Shown: positions 1 through 8,745, numbered from the stretch's first letter. The stretch: 43,714 nucleotides of DNA from Bacteroidota bacterium (GCA_026391675.1 JAPLDQ010000022.1:1-43714); one strand, 5' to 3'. A program made the numbers and translations. Notes: generated by a model not told the origin, from the letters alone.

Positions 1-1744
1 TTGACTTTGGAGTTACTTCAATAAGTTCATCGCTGTTAATCCAGTCAAATGAGCTTTCAAGCGTCATAACATGAGGAGGCATAAGTTTAACCGCATCATC
101 CGTACCTGAAGCACGCATATTGGTTAATTTCTTGGTTTTGGTAATATTGATAACGAGGTCATCCTGACGGATATGTTCTCCGATAACCTGACCGGCATAA
201 ATGGGTTCGTTAGGATTAACAAAGAAACTTCCTCTGTCCTGTAATTTATCAATAGCATAAGGAATAGCCATTCCTGATTCCATTGCAATTAATGAACCAT
301 TACGCTTAGTAGGGATATCGCCTTTCCATGGTTCAAATGCTTTGAAACGGTGCGCCATAATAGCTTCACCTTCGGTTAAGGTGAGAATTGAACTTCTCAA
401 ACCAATAATTCCTCTTGAAGGAATAGCAAATTCCAGGTGCAAACGGTCTGCTTTGGTTTCAATCTGAACGATTTCACCTTTACGCTGGGTTACGAGTTCT
501 ATAACTTTTCCGGCAGAAACTTCAGGTGCATGAACTGTTAAATATTCAATAGGTTCACATTTTATACCGTTAACTTCTTTAAGGATTACACGCGGCTGAC
601 CTACCTGTAACTCATAGCCTTCGCGGCGCATGGTTTCAATTAAAATTGAAAGATGTAATATTCCCCGGCCATATACGATATAAGCATCCGGTGAATTGGT
701 ATCTTCAACACGCAAAGCCAGGTTTTTTTCCAGTTCCTTGTATAATCTGTCGCGTAAATGGCGTGATGTTACAAACTTACCTTCTTTTCCGAAAAATGGA
801 GAATTATTAATGGTAAAAAACATACTCATGGTAGGTTCATCGATAGCAATAGGCACCAAAGCAACCGGATTTTCATAATCAGCAACAGTATCGCCAATTT
901 CGAAATCGTCTAAACCAAGTATGGCACATATTTCGCCGGGAAAGATTTCTTCCTTTATTTTTTCTTTACCCAAACCTTCGAAAACATAGAGTTCTTTAAT
1001 TTTTGACTTTACAATACGTCCGTCGCGTTTAACCAAAGAAACATTCATACCGGCTTTCATCATACCTCTTGATAACCTGCCAACTGCTATTCTGCCAACA
1101 TAGGAAGAATAATCCAAAGAAGTAATCTGCATTTGCAAACTGCCGTGTTCGTAAAAAGGCTCGTGGATATAATCGATAATGGTATCTAAAAGATAAGTGA
1201 TATCAGTTGTCGGGTTTTTCCAGTCATCAGACATCCATCCTTCTTTGGAAGAACCATAAACGGTTGGAAAATTCAACTGTTCCTCTGTTGCATCCAGATT
1301 AAACATTAAGTCAAATACAGCTTCGTGGGTTAAAGCAGGGTCACAATTGGGTTTATCCACTTTATTGATAACTACAATTGGTTTTAAATTTAATGCCAGG
1401 GCTTTTTGTAATACAAACCTGGTTTGAGGCATAGGGCCTTCAAAAGCATCAACCAATAGTAAAACACCGTCAGCCATGTTTAATACACGTTCAACTTCAC
1501 CGCCAAAATCGCTGTGACCGGGTGTATCAATAATATTTATTTTAAATCCTTTATAACGGACAGATACATTTTTTGATAAAATGGTAATTCCTCTTTCACG
1601 TTCTAAATCATTACTATCAAGTATTAAATCCCCCATTTCCTGGTTATCTCTGAATAGTTTTACCTGATGTAAAATTCTATCAACAAGCGTAGTTTTACCG
1701 TGGTCAACGTGGGCAATGATAGCAATGTTCCTGATATTCTGCAT
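1..1744 (-). CDS. typA: Ribosome-associated GTPase TypA/BipA (3'-truncated by window edge)
   Basis: A translational GTPase that binds the ribosome and supports 50S assembly and stress growth, related to EF-G and LepA. Translating the minus strand from the ATG at 1744 gives 581 codons without a stop before the edge. The P-loop HVDHGKTT (residues 12-19), switch motif DTPGHSDFGGEVERVL, and NKVDK for guanine recognition are all readable. After the G domain come the EF-Tu-like beta barrel, the EF-G domain V-like region (GRGILHLSILIETMRREGYE) and the TypA-specific C-terminal part (IPSRGIIGLRSSILTLTEGEA). TypA proteins are about 600 residues, so only a short tail should be missing. The full G domain and the TypA-specific C-terminal domain separate it from LepA, which ends differently. 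A TAATTTTG box lies about 36 bp upstream. Identification is firm. Confidence 0.96.
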   Translation of the reverse strand, partial: MQNIRNIAIIAHVDHGKTTLVDRILHQVKLFRDNQEMGDLILDSNDLERERGITILSKNVSVRYKGFKINIIDTPGHSDFGGEVERVLNMADGVLLLVDAFEGPMPQTRFVLQKALALNLKPIVVINKVDKPNCDPALTHEAVFDLMFNLDATEEQLNFPTVYGSSKEGWMSDDWKNPTTDITYLLDTIIDYIHEPFYEHGSLQMQITSLDYSSYVGRIAVGRLSRGMMKAGMNVSLVKRDGRIVKSKIKELYVFEGLGKEKIKEEIFPGEICAILGLDDFEIGDTVADYENPVALVPIAIDEPTMSMFFTINNSPFFGKEGKFVTSRHLRDRLYKELEKNLALRVEDTNSPDAYIVYGRGILHLSILIETMRREGYELQVGQPRVILKEVNGIKCEPIEYLTVHAPEVSAGKVIELVTQRKGEIVQIETKADRLHLEFAIPSRGIIGLRSSILTLTEGEAIMAHRFKAFEPWKGDIPTKRNGSLIAMESGMAIPYAIDKLQDRGSFFVNPNEPIYAGQVIGEHIRQDDLVINITKTKKLTNMRASGTDDAVKLMPPHVMTLESSFDWINSDELIEVTPKS

Positions 1745-1779
1745 AATAATATTTTTTTGTTCTCTAATTTTTGAGTTTG

Positions 1780-1787
1780 CAAAATTA
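1780..1787 (-). promoter_or_regulatory. Candidate -7 box for typA
   Basis: On the minus strand this reads TAATTTTG, matching the Bacteroidota -7 consensus TAnnTTTG, 36 bp upstream of the typA ATG. No convincing -33 TTG was found at the usual spacing, so the call rests on one box. Confidence 0.4.
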
Positions 1788-1902
1788 CACTTTTAATCCT
1801 TACGTAAGACAGAATTGATAAAGTAAATTATAAAACTTAATATTAATTTAATTTATAATAAAAAAATAAGGACATCTTTATTTAAAATTCTAAAAAAATA
1901 CG

Positions 1903-1910
1903 TAGGTTTG
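1903..1910 (+). promoter_or_regulatory. Candidate -7 box for the GNAT-like gene
   Basis: TAGGTTTG fits TAnnTTTG and lies 30 bp before the ATG at 1940. A matching -33 element is not evident. It is divergent to the typA box at 1780-1787. Confidence 0.35.
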
Positions 1911-1939
1911 TAAAATAAAGAAAGCAAAAAAGAAGTGTG

Positions 1940-3136
1940 ATGCAGATTACTGAAGTAAAAACGGATAAAGACGTTAAAGCCTTTCATAAGGTTCCTGAAA
2001 TTGTATATAAAAACGATAGCAATTGGGTATGTCAGCTTGAAAGTGAAATTGAAAAGATATTTTCTCCTGAAATGAATGTTTTTTTTAAAAATGGAGAAGC
2101 AACAAGATGGATATTAAAAAACGATAATGGTGAATTGATTGGTCGTGTTGCAGCATTTATAAATAAAAACAAAGCTTATAACTATACACAGCCAACCGGT
2201 GGCATGGGTTTTTTTGAATGCATTAATGATGAAAAGGCAGCCATAAAATTATTTAACCAATCCGAAAGCTGGCTAACGGAAAGAGGTATGCAAGCCATGG
2301 ACGGACCTATTAATTTTGGTGAAAACGATAATTACTGGGGCTTATTGGTTGAAGGTTTTACCCATCCGGGTATTGGAATGCAATATAATCCGCCCTATTA
2401 TCAGAAATTCTTTGAAGATTATGGCTTTAAGTTTTACTTCGAACAGGTTACCAATCATCTGGACCTGACAGTTCCTTTTCCTGAAAGGTTCTGGAAAATT
2501 GCCGACTGGATCCGCCAAAAGCCGATCTATTCTTTTGAGCATATAAATTTTAAAGAAGCTGACCGCTTTATAAACGATTTTAAGATTGTTTATGATACAG
2601 CCTGGCAGTTCCATGAAAACTTTACCCCCATCAATAAGGAAATGCTTAAACGCACCCTGTTGAATGCTAAAGATATTATAGACGAAGAATTTATATGGTT
2701 TGCCTATCAGGATGAAAAACCAATTGCATTTTTAATTATGTTTCCCGATGTAAATCAGATTCTAAAGCATTTAAATGGAAAATTGCATTTATGGAATAAA
2801 CTTAAATTTCTGTATTTAAAACAGAAAAAAACGATGACACGTGCCCGCATTACAATTATGGGTGTGGTGCCTCATGCACAGAAATCCGGAATAGAATCGG
2901 GTATTTTCTGGCATTTAAACGAGGTAATGAAACGTAAACCATGGTACACAGAGCTCGAACTTTCATGGGTTGGTGACTTTAACCCTAAAATGAGAGCTTT
3001 ACATGAAGCTGTAGGTGCAAAATTTGCTAAAAAGCATATTACCTACAGAAAAATATTTAATGATGAAAATAAAATTCAACGTTCTACAATTATACCGGTT
3101 GATACAAAAGAAAAATTTGTAAAAGAAAATAAATAA
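1940..3136 (+). CDS. GNAT-superfamily acyltransferase-like protein (YghO-like)
   Basis: A cytoplasmic protein of 398 residues without signal peptide or membrane segments. The start is taken as the ATG at 1940; a GTG immediately before it (1937) is in frame but adds only one residue. The overall pattern, with WILKNDNGELIGRVAAFINK near residue 55, a PPYYQKFFEDYGFKFYFEQ segment near 155 and VVPHAQKSGIESGIFWHLN near 310, resembles the large GNAT-like family of E. coli YghO, widespread but uncharacterised in Bacteroidota. The second half would contain the acyl-CoA fold (V-x-x-x-x-Q-x-x-G-like loop with PHAQKSGIESG). Substrate unknown. It is the first gene of a plus-strand run and is followed 61 bp later by an RDD protein. 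The family call is fairly good; any specific function would be a guess. Confidence 0.6.
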   Translation: MQITEVKTDKDVKAFHKVPEIVYKNDSNWVCQLESEIEKIFSPEMNVFFKNGEATRWILKNDNGELIGRVAAFINKNKAYNYTQPTGGMGFFECINDEKAAIKLFNQSESWLTERGMQAMDGPINFGENDNYWGLLVEGFTHPGIGMQYNPPYYQKFFEDYGFKFYFEQVTNHLDLTVPFPERFWKIADWIRQKPIYSFEHINFKEADRFINDFKIVYDTAWQFHENFTPINKEMLKRTLLNAKDIIDEEFIWFAYQDEKPIAFLIMFPDVNQILKHLNGKLHLWNKLKFLYLKQKKTMTRARITIMGVVPHAQKSGIESGIFWHLNEVMKRKPWYTELELSWVGDFNPKMRALHEAVGAKFAKKHITYRKIFNDENKIQRSTIIPVDTKEKFVKENK

Positions 3137-3197
3137 ATATTCAGGGATGCCGAAAACTGATATCTAGAGTAGGCGTTAATTTTAAATAATTAATATT

Positions 3198-3695
3198 ATG
3201 GAAGAAATTATTCTTGATCAGGAAAAGAAAACTGTGCAATATGCAGGCTTTTGGCTTAGATTTGTTGCTATTATTATTGATGGATTCATCATAGGTATAG
3301 CCGAATCAATTATTTCAATACCGCTTTTTATGATGATAGGGTTTACAGCTTTTAAATTTAACCCCGATTCAGTTTCTGATGCTGATAAAATTGCTGCATT
3401 AGGAGCAATTTTCGGATTAGCTCTGGTATTTTCTCTTATAGCAACTGTTCTGCAATGGTTATATTTTGCATTGATGGAAAGTTATAAAGGTGCAACAATC
3501 GGAAAAATGGCAATGGGACTTAAAGTTACTGATATGGAAGGAAATCAGATTACTTTCTTAAGGGCTACCGGAAGATATTTTGGAAAAATTGTTTCAGGAA
3601 TGATATTAATGATTGGTTATATTATGGCTGGTTTTACTGAAAAGAAACAAGCTTTGCACGATATGATGTCAAATTGTCTGGTTGTTAAAAAATAA
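3198..3695 (+). CDS. RDD-family membrane protein
   Basis: A 165-residue inner-membrane protein. The family signature is visible: the Arg in YAGFWLRFVAIIIDGFIIG (residues 15-33) followed by Asp in the same first helix, then a second long hydrophobic segment around residues 74-95 and a third around 130-150. The linking motif GATIGKMAMGLKVTDMEG (about 99-116) is typical of RDD proteins. It ends in a short basic tail. RDD proteins are thought to be small transporters or membrane accessory factors, and no substrate can be read from this sequence. It is probably cotranscribed with the preceding GNAT-like gene (61 bp gap) and perhaps with the beta-CASP gene 57 bp downstream, since no terminator is visible between them. 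Confidence 0.85.
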   Translation: MEEIILDQEKKTVQYAGFWLRFVAIIIDGFIIGIAESIISIPLFMMIGFTAFKFNPDSVSDADKIAALGAIFGLALVFSLIATVLQWLYFALMESYKGATIGKMAMGLKVTDMEGNQITFLRATGRYFGKIVSGMILMIGYIMAGFTEKKQALHDMMSNCLVVKK

Positions 3696-3752
3696 TTATA
3701 AACAGTATTGCTAATTTACTCTAATACCAGTAGTGCTATAAAATAAACTTGT

Positions 3753-5153
3753 ATGAAAATTCAATTCTTAGGAGCAGCCCGGGAAGTAACAGGCAGCAAA
3801 CACCTGATTACAACAGATAAGGGAATAAAAATATTATTGGATTGTGGTATGTTTCAGGGCAAAGGATTGGAAACCGATGCCATGAACCGTGATTTAGGAT
3901 TTGAACCTGCTGATATAGATTATCTGTTGCTATCTCACGCGCATATAGATCATTCAGGATTAATTCCATATATCTATAAAAATGGTTTCAGAGGTACAAT
4001 TATTTGTACACCGGCAACAAGGGATTTATGCGCTATTATGTTGGCTGACAGTGGAAATATACAAGAACATGATACCATAGTTCATAATAAAAAAAGAGCA
4101 AAAAATAACTTACCACCCCTACTGCCTATATTTACGCTTGATGATGCTCATGCTAGCATGCAATTTTTTATAAGTGTACCCTATAATAAAGAATATTTTA
4201 TAGATAGTGATATAAAAGTATTGTTTACAGATGCAGGACATATTTTGGGCAGTTCAGCTGTTAATATTACCATTAAGGATGGCGAAAAAACACATAGAAT
4301 ATGCTTTACCGGTGATATAGGACGTTATAACACGCAAATCATTAAAGATCCTCAACCATTTCCTCAGGCTGATTACATTATCACAGAATCAACCTATGGT
4401 GACAGATTACATCAAAATCTTGAAGATGCTGAAAAAGAATTATTAAAAGTTGTAATTGATTGCTGTACAAAGAAAAAGGGGAAACTTATCATACCATCAT
4501 TCAGCATTGGCAGATCACAGGAAATTGTATATGCACTCGACCGGTTGAAATCACAGAATTTATTACCTGATGTTGATGTTTATGTTGACAGTCCGCTGTC
4601 AACTGATGCCACCAATATTATGAGAATGCATCCTGAATGTTTCAATAATGAAATTCTGGAGTATATGAAAACCAATACAGACCCGTTTGGGTTTAAAAAA
4701 CTTCATTATGTCCAGAGTGTTGAACAATCAAAAGCACTTAACAGTAATCATAAGCCTTGCATCATCATTTCAGCATCAGGTATGATGGAAGCCGGAAGAG
4801 TAAAACATCATCTGGCAAATAATATTGAAAATCCAACTACAACAATTTTAGTTGTTGGCTATTGTGCTCCTTCAACTTTAGGTGCCAGAATAAGCCGTGG
4901 TGATAAAATTGTTTCTATCTTCGGTCAAAAATATGATGTAAAAGCAGATGTTGAACATCTGGAATCTTATTCAGCACATGGCGATTATGAAGAAATGACA
5001 AGGTTTTTAAGTTGTCAGAATAAAAACAATGTTAAAAAAGTATTTTTGGTTCATGGAGAAATTGAAGTGCAGCAACATTATGCTGATTATCTCAGAAAGC
5101 ATGGTTTTAATAACATCGAAATACCTGAATTAAAAGAAAGTTTTACATTTTAA
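3753..5153 (+). CDS. MBL-fold/beta-CASP RNase-like metallohydrolase
   Basis: A cytosolic 466-residue protein of the CPSF/Ysh1-like beta-CASP branch of metallo-beta-lactamases, whose characterised members cut RNA with two zinc ions. The metal motif HAHIDH is at residues 62-67 (H62, H64, D66, H67). Further ligands are in GHILGSSA and TGDIGRY. The beta-CASP part has ESTYGDR, PSFSIGRSQEIVYAL, DSPLSTDAT and SASGMMEAGRVKHHL, and the C-terminal RNA-specificity segment ends with SAHGDYEEM and FLVHGE. The core is essentially complete, and no extra domain is fused. Start ATG at 3753. It lies 57 bp after the RDD gene and 94 bp before the HD gene. Bacteroidota often carry such a protein in addition to other RNases; its target RNA is not known here. 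Confidence 0.88.
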   Translation: MKIQFLGAAREVTGSKHLITTDKGIKILLDCGMFQGKGLETDAMNRDLGFEPADIDYLLLSHAHIDHSGLIPYIYKNGFRGTIICTPATRDLCAIMLADSGNIQEHDTIVHNKKRAKNNLPPLLPIFTLDDAHASMQFFISVPYNKEYFIDSDIKVLFTDAGHILGSSAVNITIKDGEKTHRICFTGDIGRYNTQIIKDPQPFPQADYIITESTYGDRLHQNLEDAEKELLKVVIDCCTKKKGKLIIPSFSIGRSQEIVYALDRLKSQNLLPDVDVYVDSPLSTDATNIMRMHPECFNNEILEYMKTNTDPFGFKKLHYVQSVEQSKALNSNHKPCIIISASGMMEAGRVKHHLANNIENPTTTILVVGYCAPSTLGARISRGDKIVSIFGQKYDVKADVEHLESYSAHGDYEEMTRFLSCQNKNNVKKVFLVHGEIEVQQHYADYLRKHGFNNIEIPELKESFTF

Positions 5154-5247
5154 ATTCATTTGAAAATTAATAATTAATATGTTTGTTAAATAAATTGCAT
5201 AAATAGAAATAATATCTTAGTATTGCATAATAATATAATGAATCATC

Positions 5248-5850
5248 ATGATTAATTTTACAGCAACGAAACGATTTATAATAAGTAAGTTACGCAAAGA
5301 ACTTAGTCATAAGCTATACTATCACGTACCTGAACATTCAATAGATGTATACAATTCAGCAATCCGGCTTGCAAAAATGGAAAAAGTTGATGCAAATGAT
5401 TTATTGATGCTTAAAACCGCTGCTCTTTTTCATGATTCAGGTTTTGTGGTAAAATACAGGGATCATGAAGCTGAATCGATTCATATTGCAAGAGAACATC
5501 TGCCTGAATTTGGGTATACGAATGCAGAAATTGATTTGGTATGCAGTTTAATTAATGCTACCCGTTTACCTCAAATAGCCACAACTAAGCTGGAAAAAAT
5601 TATTTGTGATGCTGATTTCGATTATTTAGGAAGAGATGATTTTTTTATGATTGCACATCAATTAAGATACGAATGGGAAGAACTCGGCTATCTCCATTCA
5701 ACATTAAAAGAATGGTATCATTTACAGGTAGATTTCCTTGAAGGGCATAACTATTTTACTGATTCAGCAAAGATTTTAAGACATAACGGCAAAATAAAAA
5801 ACCTGCTTGAAATCAAAGATCTTTGTCTTAATGGGAAAAAGAAAATCTAA
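5248..5850 (+). CDS. HD-domain phosphohydrolase-like protein
   Basis: A 200-residue soluble protein with an HD fold. H30 (PEHSIDVY), the H62-D63 pair in ALFHDSGF, H73 in RDHEAESI and D121 in ICDADFDYLG supply the expected metal-binding pattern. HD proteins of this size hydrolyse phosphate esters, often nucleotides or cyclic nucleotides; the substrate cannot be told from sequence. It has no GGDEF, receiver or membrane part. The start ATG at 5248 follows a 94-bp AT-rich gap. Its stop codon overlaps by four bases the stop of the convergent cation transporter gene. The neighbouring beta-CASP gene suggests RNA or nucleotide metabolism only by proximity. Confidence 0.75.
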   Translation: MINFTATKRFIISKLRKELSHKLYYHVPEHSIDVYNSAIRLAKMEKVDANDLLMLKTAALFHDSGFVVKYRDHEAESIHIAREHLPEFGYTNAEIDLVCSLINATRLPQIATTKLEKIICDADFDYLGRDDFFMIAHQLRYEWEELGYLHSTLKEWYHLQVDFLEGHNYFTDSAKILRHNGKIKNLLEIKDLCLNGKKKI

Positions 5851-6737
5851 ATAGCTTTGTGATTGTTCTCAGGTTCTTCGTGAACATGAACTTCGCATTT
5901 ATCAATTACCGCACAAATTTTTTCCTCAACTTTATGAGAGATTTCATGCGCCTGCTCTATCGTCAGACTTGGTTCTACATGAATATTCAATTCCACAAAT
6001 GTATAGGCTCCTGATGGTCTTATTTTAAGATCGTGAAATGATAAAACTTCAGGAATACCATGAATAATAGCTGTAATTTTTTTAATATTTTCAGGGGATG
6101 CTCTGTCCAACAGCACATCTATTGATCTTTTCCCCAAGCGGAAAGCTATTAAGATAACAATCGCAGCTACAACCAATGCTGCAATCGGGTCAGCAATAAA
6201 ATAACCAAACTGAGCACAAACCAGGCCAATTAATACAACGAAAGAACTCCATATATCAGTGGAAAAGTGCAAGGCATCAGCTTCCAAAGCCTGACTATTG
6301 TATTTCTTTGCAACTCTTGACAAAGCCCTTGAACGGCTAAAATCGATTATTATAGAAGAAATTACAACTATATAGCTCCATACTGATACCTCGATATGTG
6401 TTTTACCTGTAATTAAACGATGAGAAGCTTCGTAAACAATCCAGATACAGGTAACAAATAACAATAAGGTTTCAGCAAAGGCAGATAAATTTTCAAATTT
6501 CCCATGACCATACTGATGTTCTTTATCCGCAGGCTTGTCAGCAATTTTTACTGCAAAATAGGTAATTGCAGCTGCAACAAAATCCAAACCTGAATGTAAT
6601 GCTTCAGATAATATACCTATACTACCTGTTAATAAGCCGATTATTAATTTCCCACCAGTAATTAAAACAGCTGCAAAAACTGAAATTAATGCAACTTTTT
6701 TTTTCTCCTGTTGTGCTGTTAAATCCGCTTTTTTCAT
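5847..6737 (-). CDS. Cation diffusion facilitator (CDF) family transporter
   Basis: A 296-residue inner-membrane metal efflux protein. Six hydrophobic segments can be traced: residues about 15-36, 40-60, 82-103, 117-135, 157-177 and 180-200. The metal site motif in TM2 is H48xxxD52 (ALHSGLD) and in TM5 DALHFSTD, the HxxxD pair seen in zinc-type CDF proteins. The cytosolic C-terminal domain follows, with SFHDLKIRPSGAYTFVELNIHV, the usual dimerisation fold. The extreme C-terminus is His-rich (VHVHEEPENNH). Length and layout are normal for FieF/CzcD-like exporters, which exchange Zn2+ or Fe2+ for protons. Exact metal is undetermined. It converges on the HD gene with overlapping stops. A TAGTTTTG box lies 17 bp upstream of the start. 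Confidence 0.92.
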   Translation of the reverse strand: MKKADLTAQQEKKKVALISVFAAVLITGGKLIIGLLTGSIGILSEALHSGLDFVAAAITYFAVKIADKPADKEHQYGHGKFENLSAFAETLLLFVTCIWIVYEASHRLITGKTHIEVSVWSYIVVISSIIIDFSRSRALSRVAKKYNSQALEADALHFSTDIWSSFVVLIGLVCAQFGYFIADPIAALVVAAIVILIAFRLGKRSIDVLLDRASPENIKKITAIIHGIPEVLSFHDLKIRPSGAYTFVELNIHVEPSLTIEQAHEISHKVEEKICAVIDKCEVHVHEEPENNHKAI

Positions 6738-6753
6738 TCAATCTAAATTTTAA

Positions 6754-6761
6754 CAAAACTA
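6754..6761 (-). promoter_or_regulatory. Candidate -7 box for the CDF transporter gene
   Basis: Minus-strand TAGTTTTG fits TAnnTTTG and sits 17 bp before the ATG at 6737. The -33 element is not clear. It suggests the transporter has its own promoter although the aminotransferase gene lies upstream on the same strand. Confidence 0.4.
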
Positions 6762-6860
6762 ATTTCATTTTTTTAAATAGAAAAACATATTTCAAAAAAG
6801 TTATTACCGCTTAATTTAGTGAAAATCAAGTAATTTATACAAAATCAATAAAATAAACAG

Positions 6861-8054
6861 TTAAAAAGTTAGATTTATAGCTTTAAGCAATCTGTCACAT
6901 GCCAGCTTAATCTCCTCATTTGTAATATTTAAAGGAGGTATCAGCGATATACTATTATGGTTAAATAAAAACCAATAGGTAATAATACCATTGTTAATGC
7001 AACTCTCTACTAATTTTTCAATTTTAGTAGCATCATGGAATTCAATAGCCATAAACATACCTTTGCCCCTTATTTCCTTAATGGCAGCTTGATTTGACAA
7101 ATAGTCCCTGAAAAGCCTTTGTTTTTCATCTGATTTCTCGATCAGTTTTTCATCAAGGATTACATCAAGCGTAGCTAAAGATGCAGCGCAACTAACAGGA
7201 TGCCCCCCAAAAGTCGTAGCATGACCATGTAATGGATGTTCTCCGTTAAGACAATCCATAATACTGTTTGATGAAATAAATGCACCTAAAGGCATCTCAC
7301 CTCCCATACTTTTGGCAATACATAAAATATCAGGCGGTGTATTATAATGTTCAAATGCAAATAACTTTCCTGTTCTTCCATAGCAGGTTTGTATTTCATC
7401 GAAAATAAGTAAACATCCTGTTTCAGTGCATTTCTTTCGTAAAGCATTCATAAAGTCCGGTTCAGCAGCTATGATGCCCCTACCCGCCTGTATTACCTCT
7501 GTTACAACACAGGCAGTACGTTCTGTAATTTGCTCTAATTGGTTTATATTATTGAATTCCAGTAGTCTTACATCAGGCATTAAGGGTAAAAAAGGCTGTT
7601 TGTATTGATCATCGCTCAACAAAGCCAATGCTCCCAGGGTGCTGCCATGATAAGCTCCTTTAAAAGCAATAACTTCAGTGCGTTGAGTATATTTCCTTGC
7701 CAACTTTATGGCTCCTTCAATGGCTTCACTACCTGAATTTACAAAATAAGTCATACTAAGTGAAGATGGTAATAATGCGGCCAGTTTTACGGCCAGTTTT
7801 ACCTGAGGACTTTCAACAAACTCCCCGTAAACCATAACGTGCATATAGTTATCCAACTGTTCTTTAACAGCAGCAATAACTTTAGGATGACGATGCCCTA
7901 TATTGCTAACAGAAATACCTGACATTAAATCTATATAATCTTTACCATATCTGTCGTACACATAAATTCCCTCAGCTTTTGCAACTTCCAGTTGAAAGGC
8001 AGCAAAATTTGAAGTTTGTGCAATATATTTTTTAAAATCAAGTTTTAAACTCAT
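6861..8054 (-). CDS. Class III PLP-dependent aminotransferase (acetylornithine/ornithine-aminotransferase-like)
   Basis: A 397-residue cytosolic enzyme of fold type I. YFVNSGSEAIEGAIKLARKYT and FKGAYHGSTLGALALL bind the cofactor phosphate and ring, LLIFDEIQTCYGRTGKLFAFEH carries the PLP-contacting Asp, and AKSMGGEMPLGAF contains the Schiff-base lysine at K248. GHATTFGGHPVSCAASLATLD follows as in the family. Members transfer amino groups from omega-amino acids such as acetylornithine, ornithine or 4-aminobutyrate to 2-oxoglutarate. No arginine, proline or polyamine gene is adjacent, so the substrate is open; it may be one of the unspecified class III enzymes. The start ATG at 8054 gives a normal N-terminus (MSLKLDFKKYIAQTS). 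Downstream, 123 bp away, is the CDF transporter. Confidence 0.88.
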   Translation of the reverse strand: MSLKLDFKKYIAQTSNFAAFQLEVAKAEGIYVYDRYGKDYIDLMSGISVSNIGHRHPKVIAAVKEQLDNYMHVMVYGEFVESPQVKLAVKLAALLPSSLSMTYFVNSGSEAIEGAIKLARKYTQRTEVIAFKGAYHGSTLGALALLSDDQYKQPFLPLMPDVRLLEFNNINQLEQITERTACVVTEVIQAGRGIIAAEPDFMNALRKKCTETGCLLIFDEIQTCYGRTGKLFAFEHYNTPPDILCIAKSMGGEMPLGAFISSNSIMDCLNGEHPLHGHATTFGGHPVSCAASLATLDVILDEKLIEKSDEKQRLFRDYLSNQAAIKEIRGKGMFMAIEFHDATKIEKLVESCINNGIITYWFLFNHNSISLIPPLNITNEEIKLACDRLLKAINLTF

Positions 8055-8127
8055 AACCGTATAATTTCTATATACAAAATTGATAAAAAAATCGATAACT
8101 TAATTAAGTTTCAATTTTTATTTTTAT

Positions 8128-8174
8128 TTGCATCATTTTTGCATCAAATTTGTTATTATTTTTGCATCAAAACT
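8128..8174. repeat. Three direct copies of TTTGCATCA upstream of the thioredoxin-like gene
   Basis: TTTGCATCA occurs at 8128-8136, within 8138-8147 and at 8161-8169, each flanked by runs of T and A. The third copy overlaps a TATTTTTG sequence (8157-8164) that fits the Bacteroidota -7 box, so the repeats straddle the likely promoter. Spacing is uneven (about 11 and 22 bp, roughly one and two helical turns), which suits a regulator-binding site but could be low-complexity drift. Confidence 0.5.
8157..8164 (+). promoter_or_regulatory. Candidate -7 box for the thioredoxin-like gene
   Basis: TATTTTTG matches TAnnTTTG and is 17 bp before the ATG at 8182. It supports starting the protein at 8182, since a start at 8128 would lie upstream of the transcript. 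Confidence 0.45.
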
Positions 8175-8181
8175 TTTACAT

Positions 8182-8745
8182 ATGAAATTTAATTTTTTAA
8201 ATACAATCTTATTGGTTTTTATAATTTCTTTTACCGTTAATGCACAAAAGAAAAAAGATGAAAAACCGGCTGAAATCAAATGGTATTCAATTGAAGATGC
8301 TATTAATTTAAATGCCCAGCAATTTCCAAAGAAAAAGATACTGATTGATGTTTATACCGATTGGTGTGGCTGGTGTAAAAAAATGGATGCTACAACTTTC
8401 AGTAATCCTGAGATTATAAAATATATTAATGAATATTATTATGCAGTAAAACTTAATGCCGAACGCAAAGACAGTATAATGCTGGATGGAAAACTTTATA
8501 TCAACCCGAATCCAACTGTTAACCGTTCTACTCATCAATTGGCAGAAGTACTGCTGAACAGTCGCATGTCATATCCATCCTATGTTTTTATGGATGAAAT
8601 GAACAGACCTATTACAATAGTTCCCGGTTATTCAGAAGCCGTTAATTTTGAACCTATTTTACACTACTTTGCCGATAATCAATACCTGAAACAAGCCTGG
8701 GAAACCTTCCAGAAACAATTTGTAGGGAAAGTGGAAAAGAAATAA
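8182..8745 (+). CDS. Exported thioredoxin-fold protein (DUF255-like, CGWC active site)
   Basis: A 187-residue protein starting at the ATG at 8182. This start gives a clean signal peptide (MKFNFLNTILLVFIISFTVNA, cleaved near Ala-Gln), whereas an in-frame ATG at 8128 puts 18 residues ahead of it and lies upstream of the -7 box. The mature part has the thioredoxin strand KKILIDVYTDWCGWCKKMDA with the redox pair C62-C65 (W-C-G-W-C-K-K), followed by a region ending in SRMSYPSYVFMDEMNRPITIVPGY, which contains the cis-Pro loop. This is the periplasmic thiol-disulfide branch seen in Bacteroidota, sometimes annotated as DUF255 or thioredoxin_7. Partner unknown. The next plus-strand gene, a T9SS cargo protein, starts 151 bp later. 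Confidence 0.82.
   Translation: MKFNFLNTILLVFIISFTVNAQKKKDEKPAEIKWYSIEDAINLNAQQFPKKKILIDVYTDWCGWCKKMDATTFSNPEIIKYINEYYYAVKLNAERKDSIMLDGKLYINPNPTVNRSTHQLAEVLLNSRMSYPSYVFMDEMNRPITIVPGYSEAVNFEPILHYFADNQYLKQAWETFQKQFVGKVEKK

Noticed and set aside
8128-8181. An ATG at 8128 as the start of the thioredoxin-like protein
   Set aside because: It would place 18 residues before the signal peptide and lies upstream of the -7 box; the ATG at 8182 gives a normal leader.
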